A stretch of DNA of 64,000 bases from Tepidicella xavieri (GTDB lineage Bacteria; Pseudomonadota; Gammaproteobacteria; Burkholderiales; Burkholderiaceae_C): assembly GCF_004363315.1 (NCBI RefSeq), contig NZ_SNYL01000010.1:42608-106607 (forward strand), read 5' to 3'. The notes under the pieces were generated by a model. It was not told the origin of the DNA. It ran no database searches and saw nothing but the letters and a program-made list of their open reading frames with translations. Both the position numbers and the translations under genes were made by a program. Below, one piece after another: positions 36,462 through 45,834 of the stretch (within the stretch, counting starts at the first letter, position 1; each line of letters opens with the position of its first letter).

Positions 36462-37430
36462 ATGTCCGCTTCCATCACACCCCCCGTGCCCGTGCGGCAC
36501 TACCTGCAGTTCAAGGATTTCAGCGCCGAGGAATACGCGTACCTGTTTGCGCGCGCCTGGCTCATCAAACGCAAATTCAAAACCTACCAGAAGCACCACA
36601 CCTTGACCGACCGCACGCTGGCCATGATTTTCGAGAAAGCCAGCACGCGCACCCGCGTCAGCTTCGAAGCCGGCATGTACCAGCTCGGCGGCAGCGTGGT
36701 GCACCTGACCACCGGCGACAGCCAGCTCGGCCGCGCCGAGCCAATCGAGGACAGCGCCCGGGTCATTAGCCGCATGACCGACATCGTCATGATCCGCACC
36801 TTCGGGCAGGAAAAGATCGAGCGCTTCGCGGCCCATTCGCGGGTGCCCGTCATCAACGGCCTGACCAACGAATTCCACCCTTGCCAGATCCTGGCCGATC
36901 TGTTCACCTGGCTGGAATACCGCGGCCAGCGCCCAGACGGCACGCTCGATGTCGATGCCCTCAAAGGCATCACCGTGGCCTGGGTGGGCGACGGCAACAA
37001 CATGGCCAACACCTGGCTGCAAGCCGCTCAAATCCTGGGTTTTCGGGTGCACATCAGCACCCCGCGCGGCTACGAGGTGGACCCGGCGGTGGCGGGCGTG
37101 CCGCGCGGCGATTTTTGGCAGGTGTTCGACAACCCGATGCAAGCCTGCCGCGGCGCCGACCTCGTCACCACCGACGTGTGGACCAGCATGGGCTTCGAGG
37201 CCGAAAACGAAGCCCGCCAAAAAGCCTTTGCCGCCTGGTGCGTCACCCCCGAGATGATGGCCGTGGCCAAGCCTGAAGCCCTGTTCATGCACTGCCTGCC
37301 CGCCCACCGGGGCGAGGAAGTGGCCGCCGAAGTCATCGACGGCCCCCAATCCGTCGTCTGGGACGAGGCCGAGAACCGCATGCACGTGCAGAAAGCGCTG
37401 ATGGAATACCTCCTGCTCGGCCAGCTATGA
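36462..37430 (+). CDS. argF: Ornithine carbamoyltransferase
   Basis: A 322-residue transcarbamoylase making citrulline. Carbamoyl-phosphate motif STRTRVSFEAGMYQLGG, ornithine loop HCLPAHRGEEV, and NEFHPCQILADLFT are all present. It lies directly after argD with an ordinary spacing, so the pair is probably cotranscribed. Confidence 0.96.
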   Translation: MSASITPPVPVRHYLQFKDFSAEEYAYLFARAWLIKRKFKTYQKHHTLTDRTLAMIFEKASTRTRVSFEAGMYQLGGSVVHLTTGDSQLGRAEPIEDSARVISRMTDIVMIRTFGQEKIERFAAHSRVPVINGLTNEFHPCQILADLFTWLEYRGQRPDGTLDVDALKGITVAWVGDGNNMANTWLQAAQILGFRVHISTPRGYEVDPAVAGVPRGDFWQVFDNPMQACRGADLVTTDVWTSMGFEAENEARQKAFAAWCVTPEMMAVAKPEALFMHCLPAHRGEEVAAEVIDGPQSVVWDEAENRMHVQKALMEYLLLGQL

Positions 37431-37452
37431 CCCACGCGGTCGGGGTTCGATC

Positions 37453-37773
37453 ATGAGTGAATGTCAACGCTGCGGCGCCTGCTGCGCCTGGTGCCGCGTG
37501 GACTTTTCCCTCTACGAGCGCGAGGACGCCGGAGGCCGTGTGCCGGTCGGGCTGACCGTGGAGGTCAACGGCACCACGGTGCGCATGCGCGGCACCGATC
37601 ACTGGCCTCCGCGCTGCGCGGCCCTCAGCGGCCGGGTGGGCCAATCGGTGGGCTGCAGCATCTACGAATGGCGCCCCTCGCCCTGTCGCGAATTCAGCGA
37701 GGGCAGCGACGCCTGCACCCGTGCCCGGGCGCGCCACGGGTTGCCGCCAGTGCCAGGGGCCGAGCCAGGCTGA
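37453..37773 (+). CDS. YkgJ-family cysteine-cluster protein
   Basis: A 106-residue protein beginning MSECQRCGACCAWCRVDFS, with further cysteines in WPPRCAALSG, GCSIYEWRPSPCREF and DACTRA. This spacing fits the YkgJ/UPF0153 family, thought to bind zinc or an Fe-S cluster; the function is unknown. It starts 22 bp after argF and ends 4 bp before the next gene, so it may be translated with it. Confidence 0.85.
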   Translation: MSECQRCGACCAWCRVDFSLYEREDAGGRVPVGLTVEVNGTTVRMRGTDHWPPRCAALSGRVGQSVGCSIYEWRPSPCREFSEGSDACTRARARHGLPPVPGAEPG

Positions 37774-37777
37774 GCCC

Positions 37778-39016
37778 ATGTCAGCCGCCTCCGTGTTCGA
37801 CGTCATCATCATTGGCGCCGGTGCTGCGGGCCTGTTCTGCGCTGGCGTGGCCGGCCAGCGTGGGCTGAAGGTGCTGCTGATCGACCACTCGCCCAAGGTG
37901 GCCGAGAAAATCCGCATCTCCGGCGGCGGGCGGGCCAACTTCACCAACCGCGATCTGGACCCGCGCCAACCCCACAAGCATTACCTGAGCGAGAACCCGC
38001 ATTTTTGCCGCTCGGCCCTGTCGCGCTACACCCCTGCCGATTTCGTGAGCCTGCTGCAGCGCCACGGCGTGCCGTTTCACGAAAAGCACAAAGGCCAGCT
38101 GTTTTGCGACCGCTCGGCACAAGACCTCATCGACGTGCTGCTGCGGGAATGCGCCGCTGGCGGCGTGACCCGCTGGCAGCCTTGCGCGGTGCAGGCGGTG
38201 CGGTTTTCCGATGCCGAGGCCGCCACCCGCTACACGGTGGAGACCGACCGGGGCCCCGCCCACGCGCCGGCTTTGGTCGTGGCCACCGGCGGGCTGCCCG
38301 TGCCCAAGATCGGCGCCACCGACTTTGGCCTGCGCGTGGCCCGGCAGTTTGGCCTGAAGGTGGTCGAACCCCGGCCCGCCCTGGTGCCCCTGACGTTTGA
38401 ACCCTCGGCCTGGGCGCCGTTTGCCCAATTGTCGGGGCTGGCGCTGCCGGTGCGCATCGCAACCGGCGACAAATCACAGCGCCAGTCTTTCGATGAAGAC
38501 CTGCTGTTCACCCACCGCGGGCTCAGCGGGCCGGCCGTGCTGCAAATATCCAGCTACTGGCGGCCCGGCGCGGCGCTGCGCATCGACCTGCACCCCGAGG
38601 CCGCCCTGGAGCCGCTGCTGCTGGCGGCCAAAGCCCAGGCATCACGTAAACAACTGCCCAACGAACTGGCCCGCCACTTGCCGCAGCGCCTGGCCGACAC
38701 CTGGACCGCCACCCGCGCCGACTGGCAGCGCCCCATCAACGAAACGCCGGACAAGGCCCTGGCCCAGTTGGCCGACAGCCTGCACCGCTGGGCGCTCACC
38801 CCCTCGGGCACCGAAGGCTATGCCAAGGCCGAGGTGATGGCCGGCGGCGTGGACACGCGGGAGCTGTCCTCGCAAACCATGGCATCGCGCCAGCCGGGGC
38901 TGTACTTCATCGGCGAAGTGGTGGACGTGACCGGCTGGCTGGGGGGCTACAACTTCCAGTGGGCCTGGGCCAGCGCCTACGCCTGCGCCCAGGCGCTGCC
39001 TGGCGTACTGCGCTGA
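37778..39016 (+). CDS. HI0933/BaiN-family flavoprotein
   Basis: A 412-residue NAD(P)/FAD-dependent oxidoreductase: VIIIGAGAAGLFCAGVAGQR at the N-terminus, then KIRISGGGRANFTNRD and the C-terminal AGGVDTRELSSQTMASR, GLYFIGEVVDVTGWLGGYN. This is the YhiN/HI0933/BaiN family; the physiological substrate is uncertain. The ATG at 37778 follows the YkgJ stop by 4 bp. Confidence 0.88.
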   Translation: MSAASVFDVIIIGAGAAGLFCAGVAGQRGLKVLLIDHSPKVAEKIRISGGGRANFTNRDLDPRQPHKHYLSENPHFCRSALSRYTPADFVSLLQRHGVPFHEKHKGQLFCDRSAQDLIDVLLRECAAGGVTRWQPCAVQAVRFSDAEAATRYTVETDRGPAHAPALVVATGGLPVPKIGATDFGLRVARQFGLKVVEPRPALVPLTFEPSAWAPFAQLSGLALPVRIATGDKSQRQSFDEDLLFTHRGLSGPAVLQISSYWRPGAALRIDLHPEAALEPLLLAAKAQASRKQLPNELARHLPQRLADTWTATRADWQRPINETPDKALAQLADSLHRWALTPSGTEGYAKAEVMAGGVDTRELSSQTMASRQPGLYFIGEVVDVTGWLGGYNFQWAWASAYACAQALPGVLR

Positions 39017-39028
39017 GCGCGACGACGC

Positions 39029-40528
39029 TCAGCGCTTGCGCCCCACCTTGTCCAGCGCCCGCTCCAGCCGTTCGCACAACAGACGCAGCACCTCGATGCG
39101 CGCCCACAGCTTGTCGTCGGAGGCGACCACATGCCACGGCGCCACCTGCGTGGAAGTGCGGTCGATCATTTGCTCGACGGCGCGTTCGTACAGCGGCCAC
39201 TTCTCGCGGTTGCGCCAGTCCTCTTCGGTGATCTTGTGGTGCTTGTGCGGCGTCTGCTCGCGGGCGTGGAAACGGCGCAACTGCTCATCGGGCGTGATGG
39301 CGAGCCAGAACTTCACGATGACCGCGCCCGCCTCGCTGAGTTGCTCCTCGTATTCGTTGATTTCGGCATAGGCCCGCGTCCAGTCAGCGGTGCTGCAAAA
39401 CCCTTCCACCCGCTCCACCAGCACCCGGCCGTACCACGAGCGGTCGAAGATCACCGCCTTGCCGTGGCCCGGGATGTAGCGCCAGAAACGCCACAGATAG
39501 GGCTGGGCCCGCTCGTTTTCGTTGGGCGCGGCCACAGGCACCACGCGGTAGAAACGGGCATCAAGCGCCTGGGTGATGCGGCGAATGGTGCTGCCCTTGC
39601 CGGCCGCGTCCATGCCCTCGAACACCATCACCAGCGAACGGCGGCGCATGCGCGGGTCGCGGCTGAGCAGCGCCAGCCGCCCCTGCCAGGTCTCCAGCGC
39701 ATCGGCATACGCCTTGCGGGTCAGGCGCCGCTCATAGTCCTGCACCGCCAGCAGCCCTTGCTCGCCCAGCGCTTTGGCCGGCACGCGGCGCTCAGGCCGG
39801 CCTCGGGCCGGCTTGGGCCGGGTCACGGCGTGCGTCAAGGCATCGAGCAAATGCTGTCCCGCCTTGAGCGAACGATAGGCCGGATCGCTGCCGTCGATGA
39901 CGATCCAGGGCGCTTCGGCAATGCTGGTCTTGCGCAGCGCCTCCTCGCTGACCTGCACGAACCGGTCGTAATGTCGCAGATTGGCCCGCTGCTGCGGCGT
40001 GACGCGCCAGGCCGTCTTGGGGTCGGCCTCCAAAGCTTTCATGCGCGCCTTGGCCGTTTTCTTGGACAGGTGAAACCACAGCTTGAGCAGCACCACCCCT
40101 TCGGCCACCAGCATCCGCTCGAACTGCCGAATGCGCTCCAGCCGGTGGGCAAAGCGGTCGTGCGTCTGCGCTTCGCGCACATGGGCCTGGATCGGATCGG
40201 TGTACCAAGAGCCGAACAAAATGCCGATGTGCCCTTTGGGTGGCAGCACTTGCCAAAAGCGCCACATCTCGGGGTGTTGTCTTTCAATTGGCGTCATCGG
40301 GCCGAACGCCTCGGTGCGGATGTGGCGCGGATCCATCCATTCGTTGAACAAATTGACCGTCTCGCCCCGCCCGGCGCCATCGACCCCGTTGACCAGAATC
40401 ACCACCGCGCTGCGGGCGTCTTGCAGCAGCCGGTACTGGGCCTGGAGCAATTCCCGTCGCAGGCGCGTGGACGCCTCTTTCCAGCGCTGCTTGTCCACCC
40501 GGTGCCCGATTTCGGCCGATTCAAACAT
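39029..40528 (-). CDS. Polyphosphate:AMP phosphotransferase (two-domain PPK2)
   Basis: A 499-residue class II PPK2 that makes ADP from AMP and polyphosphate. There are two tandem P-loop domains: N-terminal Walker A NGVDGAGRGETVN, and C-terminal EGMDAAGKGSTIRR with FDRSWYGRVLVERVEGF. As in Acinetobacter PAP the C-terminal copy keeps the canonical lysine (GKG) while the N-terminal one has GRG, so catalysis is expected in the C-terminal half. The ATG at 40528 has AGGAGG 7 nt upstream. It is convergent with the flavoprotein gene. Confidence 0.9.
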   Translation of the reverse strand: MFESAEIGHRVDKQRWKEASTRLRRELLQAQYRLLQDARSAVVILVNGVDGAGRGETVNLFNEWMDPRHIRTEAFGPMTPIERQHPEMWRFWQVLPPKGHIGILFGSWYTDPIQAHVREAQTHDRFAHRLERIRQFERMLVAEGVVLLKLWFHLSKKTAKARMKALEADPKTAWRVTPQQRANLRHYDRFVQVSEEALRKTSIAEAPWIVIDGSDPAYRSLKAGQHLLDALTHAVTRPKPARGRPERRVPAKALGEQGLLAVQDYERRLTRKAYADALETWQGRLALLSRDPRMRRRSLVMVFEGMDAAGKGSTIRRITQALDARFYRVVPVAAPNENERAQPYLWRFWRYIPGHGKAVIFDRSWYGRVLVERVEGFCSTADWTRAYAEINEYEEQLSEAGAVIVKFWLAITPDEQLRRFHAREQTPHKHHKITEEDWRNREKWPLYERAVEQMIDRTSTQVAPWHVVASDDKLWARIEVLRLLCERLERALDKVGRKR

Positions 40529-40606
40529 CGCCTGCCTCCTGTTTTTGTGTTGCGTCCCCCGCAACTGTAGCCCGAAAACCCCTTCCGCAAACTGACAACC
40601 TGTCGC

Positions 40607-40663
40607 TATAATCAAGAGCTTTGCTGGCAAAACCCCGTCGGCCGTGATCACCTGATGACGGGG
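40607..40663 (+). promoter_or_regulatory. rpsU promoter and structured leader
   Basis: TATAAT (40607-40612) is followed after seven bases by TTTGCTGGCAA (40620-40630), identical in sequence and distance to rpsT. The -35 is weak. The leader then forms CCCCGTC (40633-40639) / GACGGGG (40657-40663). The transcript would run about 120 nt before the rpsU ATG. Confidence 0.75.
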
Positions 40664-40740
40664 ACAACTTGCCGCGGCACGGGTCCAGGGCCCGATCTTC
40701 CCCGGGCACCGGCGCGGCGCATTTCGGAAACCATTAGCTA

Positions 40741-40953
40741 ATGACCACCATCCGCGTAAAAGACAACGAACCTTTTGACGTCGCCCTGCGCCGCTTCAAG
40801 CGCACGATCGAGAAGCTGGGCCTGCTCAACGACCTGCGCGCCCGCGAGTTCTACGAGAAGCCGACCGCCGAGCGCAAGCGCAAAAAGGCCGCCGCCATCA
40901 AGCGCCACTTCAAGCGTGTGCGCTCCATGCAGCTGCCCAAGCGCCTGTACTGA
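40741..40953 (+). CDS. rpsU: 30S ribosomal protein S21
   Basis: A 70-residue basic protein, [20 protein letters not shown], with [19 protein letters not shown]; exactly the family length. It helps initiation by stabilising mRNA-16S rRNA pairing. It has no obvious Shine-Dalgarno sequence (the upstream bases are CATTAGCTA). It heads rpsU-yqeY-murI, with a terminator-like stem after it. Confidence 0.97.
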   Translation: MTTIRVKDNEPFDVALRRFKRTIEKLGLLNDLRAREFYEKPTAERKRKKAAAIKRHFKRVRSMQLPKRLY

Positions 40954-40971
40954 TCGCCGGAACACCCCCTG

Positions 40972-41011
40972 CACAGCCCGCTCGAGGACGCTCCGGCGGG
41001 CTGTGTCGTTT
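40972..41011 (+). terminator. Terminator-like stem after rpsU
   Basis: CACAGCCCGC (40972-40981) pairs perfectly with GCGGGCTGTG (40996-41005), followed by TCGTTT. The U-tract is imperfect, so partial read-through into yqeY is likely. Confidence 0.65.
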
Positions 41012-41060
41012 CGGCACGCCTTGTCCCTGACACGCCCCCCGGATGCGGAGCCCCACCGAG

Positions 41061-41522
41061 ATGCCTCTGAAAGACCAGATCACCGACGACATGAAAGCCG
41101 CCATGCGGGCCAAAGACGCCGCTCGCCTGGGCACCATTCGACTCCTGCTGGCGGCCATCAAGCAACGCGAAGTCGATGAGCGCACGACGCTGGACGACGC
41201 GGGCGTCATCGCCGTGGTAGACAAACTGCTGAAACAGCGCCGCGATTCCGTGGCCGCTTACCGCCAAGCGGGCCGGGAAGACCTGGCCGCCCAGGAGGAG
41301 GCCGAAGCCGCCGTGCTCCAGGGCTATCTGCCCGCCCGGCTGGACGCCGCCGCCATCGCCGCGGCCGTGCAAGACATCGTCGCGGCCCTGACGGCGGAAC
41401 TGGGGCGCCCCCCTGCGCCGGCCGACATGGGCAAAGTGATGGCACAGGCCAAAGCCCGCCTGGCGGGGCAAGCCGACATGGCCGACGTGTCAGCGGCCGT
41501 CAAGGCGGCGCTGGCCCGCTGA
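41061..41522 (+). CDS. GatB/YqeY domain protein
   Basis: A 153-residue YqeY-type protein: LKDQITDDMKAAMRAKDAAR, LGTIRLLLAAIKQREVDE, LLKQRRDSVAAYRQAGREDL, EEAEAAVLQGYLPARL and the C-terminal helices (MGKVMAQAKARLAGQADM). The fold equals the tRNA-binding tail of GatB, but its cellular role is unclear. The rpsU-yqeY pairing (often followed by dnaG) is conserved; here murI follows. GGAG lies 10 nt before the ATG. Confidence 0.9.
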   Translation: MPLKDQITDDMKAAMRAKDAARLGTIRLLLAAIKQREVDERTTLDDAGVIAVVDKLLKQRRDSVAAYRQAGREDLAAQEEAEAAVLQGYLPARLDAAAIAAAVQDIVAALTAELGRPPAPADMGKVMAQAKARLAGQADMADVSAAVKAALAR

Positions 41523-41544
41523 GCGTCCCACTGCCCCGCACCGC

Positions 41545-42351
41545 ATGAACCCCCTGGCGGCCACGGCCCCTGTCGGCGTATTCGATTCCGGCGTGGGCGG
41601 CCTCTCCGTGCTGCGCGAGATCCACGCGCAGCACCCGGCCGAGCCGCTGATCTACGTGGCCGACTCGGGCCACGCCCCCTACGGCGACAAGCCCGTTGAT
41701 TTCATCGAGGCGCGTGCGCAGCGGTTGATCGAGCACCTGCGGGCCTGTGGGGCCAAGGCCATCGTGGTGGCCTGCAACACTGTGACCGGCCTGGTCATCG
41801 AACGGCTACGGCAGCACCACCCGCAACTGCCCATCGTGGCCATCGAACCGGCCGTCAAGCCGGCGGCACAGGCCACCCGAAGCGGCGTGGTGGGCGTGCT
41901 GGCCACCCGCCGCACGGTCGCCAGCCCCGGCTTGGCACGCCTCGTGGACACCTATGCACAGGGCCGGCGCATCCTGCTGCAAGCCTGCCCGGGCTGGGTG
42001 GAACTCGTCGAGCAAGGCTTGCTCGACGGGCCACAGACCGAAGCGGCCGTGGCCGCCTACGTGGAGCCGCTGCTGGCCCAGGGGGCGGACACGCTGGTGC
42101 TGGGCTGCACCCACTACCCGTTTCTGGCCCCCGTCATCCAGCGGCTGGCAGGCGCCGACGTGCGCGTCATCGACCCGGCCGCTGCCGTGGCGCGCGAGTT
42201 GGGCCGCCGCCTGCAGCACGCGGGCCTGGCCGCGCCCGCCGGCGGCCCTGCGGCCTCGGTGACCTTCTGGACCAGCGGTGACGTGCAGCAGGCGGCCCGG
42301 GTGATGCAAACGCTGTGGGGCCAGCCGGTGCGCCCCCGGCCACTGTCCTAA
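41545..42351 (+). CDS. murI: Glutamate racemase
   Basis: A 268-residue cofactor-independent racemase supplying D-glutamate for peptidoglycan. It has VFDSGVGGLSVLREI, the first catalytic cysteine in VVACNTVTG and the second in VLGCTHYPFLAPVI, with YVADSGHAPYGDK between. It begins 22 bp after yqeY. Confidence 0.95.
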   Translation: MNPLAATAPVGVFDSGVGGLSVLREIHAQHPAEPLIYVADSGHAPYGDKPVDFIEARAQRLIEHLRACGAKAIVVACNTVTGLVIERLRQHHPQLPIVAIEPAVKPAAQATRSGVVGVLATRRTVASPGLARLVDTYAQGRRILLQACPGWVELVEQGLLDGPQTEAAVAAYVEPLLAQGADTLVLGCTHYPFLAPVIQRLAGADVRVIDPAAAVARELGRRLQHAGLAAPAGGPAASVTFWTSGDVQQAARVMQTLWGQPVRPRPLS

Positions 42352-42373
42352 AGCAGCGGCCCGAAGCGCTACC

Positions 42374-43792
42374 TCAGCTGCCCGCCACCTTCATGCGGCC
42401 AATCAGCACCGACCCCACGTTCTTGGCGCCGTAAGCATACTCATCGGCACCCACGGCCTCGATGCCCAGGAACATGTCCTTGAGGTTCCCTGCGATGGTG
42501 ATTTCTTGCACCGGGTAGGCCATCTGCCCGTTCTCCACCCAAAAACCGGCCGCGCCGCGCGAATAGTCCCCGGTCACATAGTTGACGCCCTGCCCCATGA
42601 GTTCGGTCACGAACAGCCCGGTACCGAGCTTGCGCAGCATGGCATCAAGGTCGTCTCCGGGCTGGGTCTGCCGGCTGCGAAGGTACAAGTTGTGCGAGCC
42701 GCCGGCATTGCCGGTGGTGCGCATGCCTAGCTTACGGGCCGAGTAGGTGGACAGGAAGTATCCCTTGACGCAGCCGCCGCTGACGACTTGCCGCGCCACG
42801 GTGCGCACGCCTTCGTCGTCGAACGGCGCGCTGCCCTTGCCACCAATGATGAGCGGGTCCTCGTACAGATCGATGTGCGGCGCAAACACCTGTCGCCCCA
42901 GGCTATCGACCAAAAAACTGGTGCGGCGGTACAAGGCGCCACCGCTGACCGCCTGCACGAAGGCCCCGAGCAAGCCCGCGGCCAGCGGCGCCTCGAACAG
43001 CACCGGGCACTCGGTAGTGGCGATTTTGCGGGGCTTGAGCCGCGCCAAGGCCCGGCGCGCCGCGTACTCCCCCACGGCTTCGGGGCTCGCCAGATCGCGC
43101 GGATTGCGCTGCGAGCTGAACCAGTAATCGCGCTGCATGCCAGCCCCTTTGCCCGCGATGGGCGCCACCGACAGGCTGTGCCGCGAACTGGCGTAGCCGC
43201 CCCGGAAGATGCCCTGCCGGCCGCGCTCCCCGCCGCGCATGTGCTCGGTGTAGAAATGCGACTGCTGCGCCGAGACGCCTGCGCCTTCGCTGTTGGTGAT
43301 GAGCCGGCTGGTGGCAAACGCCGCGGCTTCGCAGCGCAACGCCATCTGCGCCGCCTCCTCGGCGCTGATGGCCCAGGGGTGAAACAGTTCCAGATCGGGG
43401 TACTGGTCGGCCACGTCCTGCTCGTCGGGCAGGCCGGCCACCGGGTCCTCGGCGGTGAAGCGGGCAATGTCGTAAGCGGCCTGCACCGTCTGCCGGATCG
43501 CCTGGGGGGAGAAGTCCGACGTGGACGCATTGCCCCGCTGCTGCCCCCAATAGACCGTGATGCCCAGCGATTTGTCGCGGTTGCGCTCCACGTTCTCCAG
43601 CGCGCCTTTGCGCACCGACACGCTCAGCCCCGCCCCTTCCGAAACCTCGACCCCGGCATCGCGCACGCCCAGCTGGCGCGCATGGCTCAAGGCCAGATCG
43701 GCCAAGGCCTCGAATTGGGATGGGGTGAACTGGAAACCGGATTCGGGCGCATCGCCGGTCTGGGCGGGGGCGGTCAAACGTGTCTTTTTCAT
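42374..43792 (-). CDS. pmbA: Metalloprotease-like protein PmbA (TldE)
   Basis: A 472-residue TldE-type protein that partners TldD to process peptides such as microcin precursors or the CcdA antitoxin. Marks are ENVERNRDKSLGITVYWGQQ, TNSEGAGVSAQQSHFYTEH, GGYASSRHSLS and GAAGFWVENGQMAYPVQEIT. The HExxH metal motif is absent, as expected for TldE rather than TldD. The ATG at 43792 was chosen at the conserved start; it is 21 bp from the divergent yjgA start. Confidence 0.93.
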   Translation of the reverse strand: MKKTRLTAPAQTGDAPESGFQFTPSQFEALADLALSHARQLGVRDAGVEVSEGAGLSVSVRKGALENVERNRDKSLGITVYWGQQRGNASTSDFSPQAIRQTVQAAYDIARFTAEDPVAGLPDEQDVADQYPDLELFHPWAISAEEAAQMALRCEAAAFATSRLITNSEGAGVSAQQSHFYTEHMRGGERGRQGIFRGGYASSRHSLSVAPIAGKGAGMQRDYWFSSQRNPRDLASPEAVGEYAARRALARLKPRKIATTECPVLFEAPLAAGLLGAFVQAVSGGALYRRTSFLVDSLGRQVFAPHIDLYEDPLIIGGKGSAPFDDEGVRTVARQVVSGGCVKGYFLSTYSARKLGMRTTGNAGGSHNLYLRSRQTQPGDDLDAMLRKLGTGLFVTELMGQGVNYVTGDYSRGAAGFWVENGQMAYPVQEITIAGNLKDMFLGIEAVGADEYAYGAKNVGSVLIGRMKVAGS

Positions 43793-43813
43793 GCTGGCGG
43801 CTATGATACTTGG

Positions 43814-44446
43814 ATGGCACGCAAACCCACCAAAGGCTACTTCGTCAAAGGCCATTTCGTGGCCGAAGGCAGCGAGCTCGACCTCGAGCTCAAGCGCGAA
43901 CTCAAAGGCGAAGTCAGCAAAACCGACCTCAAGAAACACAGCGACCGGCTGCAGCAATTGGGCCAGCAATTGCTGACGCTGCGCCCCGCGCTGATGGAGC
44001 CCCTGGGCGTGCCCGACAAGTTGCTCGACGCCCTGGCCGAGGCCAAGCGCATCACCGACTTCGAAGGCAAGCGCCGGCAGATGCAGTACATCGGCAAGCT
44101 CATGCGCCAGCTCGACGAAGCCGCCATCGCCGCCATCGAGCACGCGCTGCAAGTACAGCACCAGGGCAGCGCGGCCGACACCGAGCGCCTGCACCAGGCC
44201 GAACAATGGCGCGATCGGCTGCTGGCCGACGACCAGGCCCTCACCGACTGGCTGAGCCTGGACCCGCAAGCCGACGTGCAACGGCTGCGCTCGCTCATCC
44301 GCCAGGCCCGCAAGGACGCCCAGGCCACCCCCGAGCGCCCCGGCCAGGCACCGCGCCACGGCAAAAGCTATCGCGAGATTTTCCAGATCGTCCGGGCCAC
44401 GCTGGACGCCCGGGCCGACACCCTTTCCACCACCGACGCCCCATGA
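43814..44446 (+). CDS. yjgA: Ribosome-associated protein YjgA (DarP, DUF615)
   Basis: A 210-residue helical, highly charged protein matching YjgA/DarP, a factor in 50S maturation. It includes KPTKGYFVKGHFVAEGSELD, KTDLKKHSDRLQQLGQQLL, KRITDFEGKRRQMQYIGKLM and KSYREIFQIVRA at the end. pmbA/yjgA divergence is conserved in proteobacteria. The stop overlaps the mog start (ATGA). Confidence 0.92.
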   Translation: MARKPTKGYFVKGHFVAEGSELDLELKRELKGEVSKTDLKKHSDRLQQLGQQLLTLRPALMEPLGVPDKLLDALAEAKRITDFEGKRRQMQYIGKLMRQLDEAAIAAIEHALQVQHQGSAADTERLHQAEQWRDRLLADDQALTDWLSLDPQADVQRLRSLIRQARKDAQATPERPGQAPRHGKSYREIFQIVRATLDARADTLSTTDAP

Positions 44447-45042
44447 GCACCCACGACCCCGTCCGCATCGGCATCGTCTCCATCAGCGACCGCGCCAGCA
44501 CCGGCGTCTATGAAGACAAGGGGCTGCCCGCGCTCAAAGAGTGGCTGAGCCGGGCGCTGAAGAACCCCATCACCTTCGAGGCGCGGCTGATCCCCGACGA
44601 GCAAGCCCTCATCAGCCATACCCTGATCGAGCTCGTGGACCAGGCGGGCTGCGCGCTGGTCCTGACCACCGGCGGCACCGGGCCGGCCGCGCGCGACGTC
44701 ACCCCCGAGGCCACGCTGGCGGTGGCCGACAAAGAAATGCCCGGCTTTGGCGAGCAGATGCGCCAGATCAGCCTGCGCTTCGTGCCCACGGCCATCTTGT
44801 CGCGCCAGGTGGCCGTCATCCGGGGGCGCAGCCTCATCATCAACCTGCCCGGTCAGCCCAAGAGCATCGCCGAGACGCTCGAAGGCTTGAAAGACGCCGC
44901 CGGTCAGCCGCTGGTGCATGGGATCTTCGCCGCCGTGCCGTACTGCATCGACCTCATTGGCGGCCCCTACCTCGAAACCCACGACGAGGTGTGCCGCGCT
45001 TTTCGCCCCAAGTCGGCCATCCGGGCCTCGGCCGGCGCCTGA
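44443..45042 (+). CDS. mog: Molybdopterin adenylyltransferase
   Basis: A 199-residue MogA-type enzyme that adenylates molybdopterin before molybdate insertion. It has IGIVSISDRASTGVYEDKG, LVLTTGGTGPAARDVTPEAT, MPGFGEQMRQISL and the LINLPGQPKSIAETL motif. It overlaps yjgA by four bases. Confidence 0.94.
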   Translation: MSTHDPVRIGIVSISDRASTGVYEDKGLPALKEWLSRALKNPITFEARLIPDEQALISHTLIELVDQAGCALVLTTGGTGPAARDVTPEATLAVADKEMPGFGEQMRQISLRFVPTAILSRQVAVIRGRSLIINLPGQPKSIAETLEGLKDAAGQPLVHGIFAAVPYCIDLIGGPYLETHDEVCRAFRPKSAIRASAGA

Positions 45043-45054
45043 GCGGCGGGCGGG

Positions 45055-45825
45055 CTATTTGCCCACGAGCTGGTTGAGCCGTTCGGCCTCGAAGTGCTCG
45101 GTCTTGGCCGCGTCGCTGGGCACGCAATCGCCGCGCTGGGCGCAGGCCAGCTTCTCGATGGCTTGCCACAGCAGGGCAATCTGATGCTCATGGCTGGCGG
45201 CGTTGTCGATGAGGCCGCGCAGCGCCTGGCTCAGCGGATCGTCGTTCTGCGTCACGCCGTAGGCCGAAAAACCCATCTTGGAAGCGGCTTCCTCGCGCTT
45301 GGCGTCGGCTTCGGCCTGGATGATGCGGGCCGGGTTGCCCACGGCGGTGGCGCCGGCGGGCACCGGCTTGGTGACCACCGCGTTACTGCCCACCTTGGCG
45401 CCATCGCCCACGGTAAAGCCGCCCAGCACCTTGGCCCCAGCCCCCACCACCACGTTGCGGCCCAGGGTGGGATGGCGTTTCTCGCCTTTGTACAGCGACG
45501 TTCCTCCCAGCGTGACGCCGTGGTAGATGGTGCAGCCGTCGCCGATTTCGGCCGTCTCGCCAATGACCACGCCCATGCCGTGGTCGATGAAGACGCGCTC
45601 GCCGATCTTGGCGCCGGGGTGAATCTCGATGCCCGTGAGCCAGCGGTTCCAGTGTGAGATCCAGCGTCCCAACCACTTGAAGCCGGCCCGCCAGCAAGCG
45701 TGCGCCCAGCGGTGCATGACCACGGCATGCAGGCCGGGATAACAGGTCAGCACCTCCCAGCGGCTGCGGGCAGCCGGGTCGCGCTCCAGGATGCAGTCGA
45801 TGTCGGACTTCAGTCGGGCAAACAT
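45055..45825 (-). CDS. cysE: Serine O-acetyltransferase
   Basis: A 256-residue left-handed beta-helix acetyltransferase making O-acetylserine for cysteine. Hexapeptide repeats are seen in [40 protein letters not shown] and [20 protein letters not shown]. The catalytic histidine is in [11 protein letters not shown]. The C-terminal tail is longer than in IscR-linked short forms. Probably cotranscribed with trmJ, which ends 10 bp upstream. Confidence 0.94.
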   Translation of the reverse strand: MFARLKSDIDCILERDPAARSRWEVLTCYPGLHAVVMHRWAHACWRAGFKWLGRWISHWNRWLTGIEIHPGAKIGERVFIDHGMGVVIGETAEIGDGCTIYHGVTLGGTSLYKGEKRHPTLGRNVVVGAGAKVLGGFTVGDGAKVGSNAVVTKPVPAGATAVGNPARIIQAEADAKREEAASKMGFSAYGVTQNDDPLSQALRGLIDNAASHEHQIALLWQAIEKLACAQRGDCVPSDAAKTEHFEAERLNQLVGK

Positions 45826-45834
45826 GGCGTCAGT

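Noticed and set aside
37453..37773. Ferredoxin
   Set aside because: Cysteine spacing fits the YkgJ family rather than 2Fe-2S or 4Fe-4S ferredoxin patterns.
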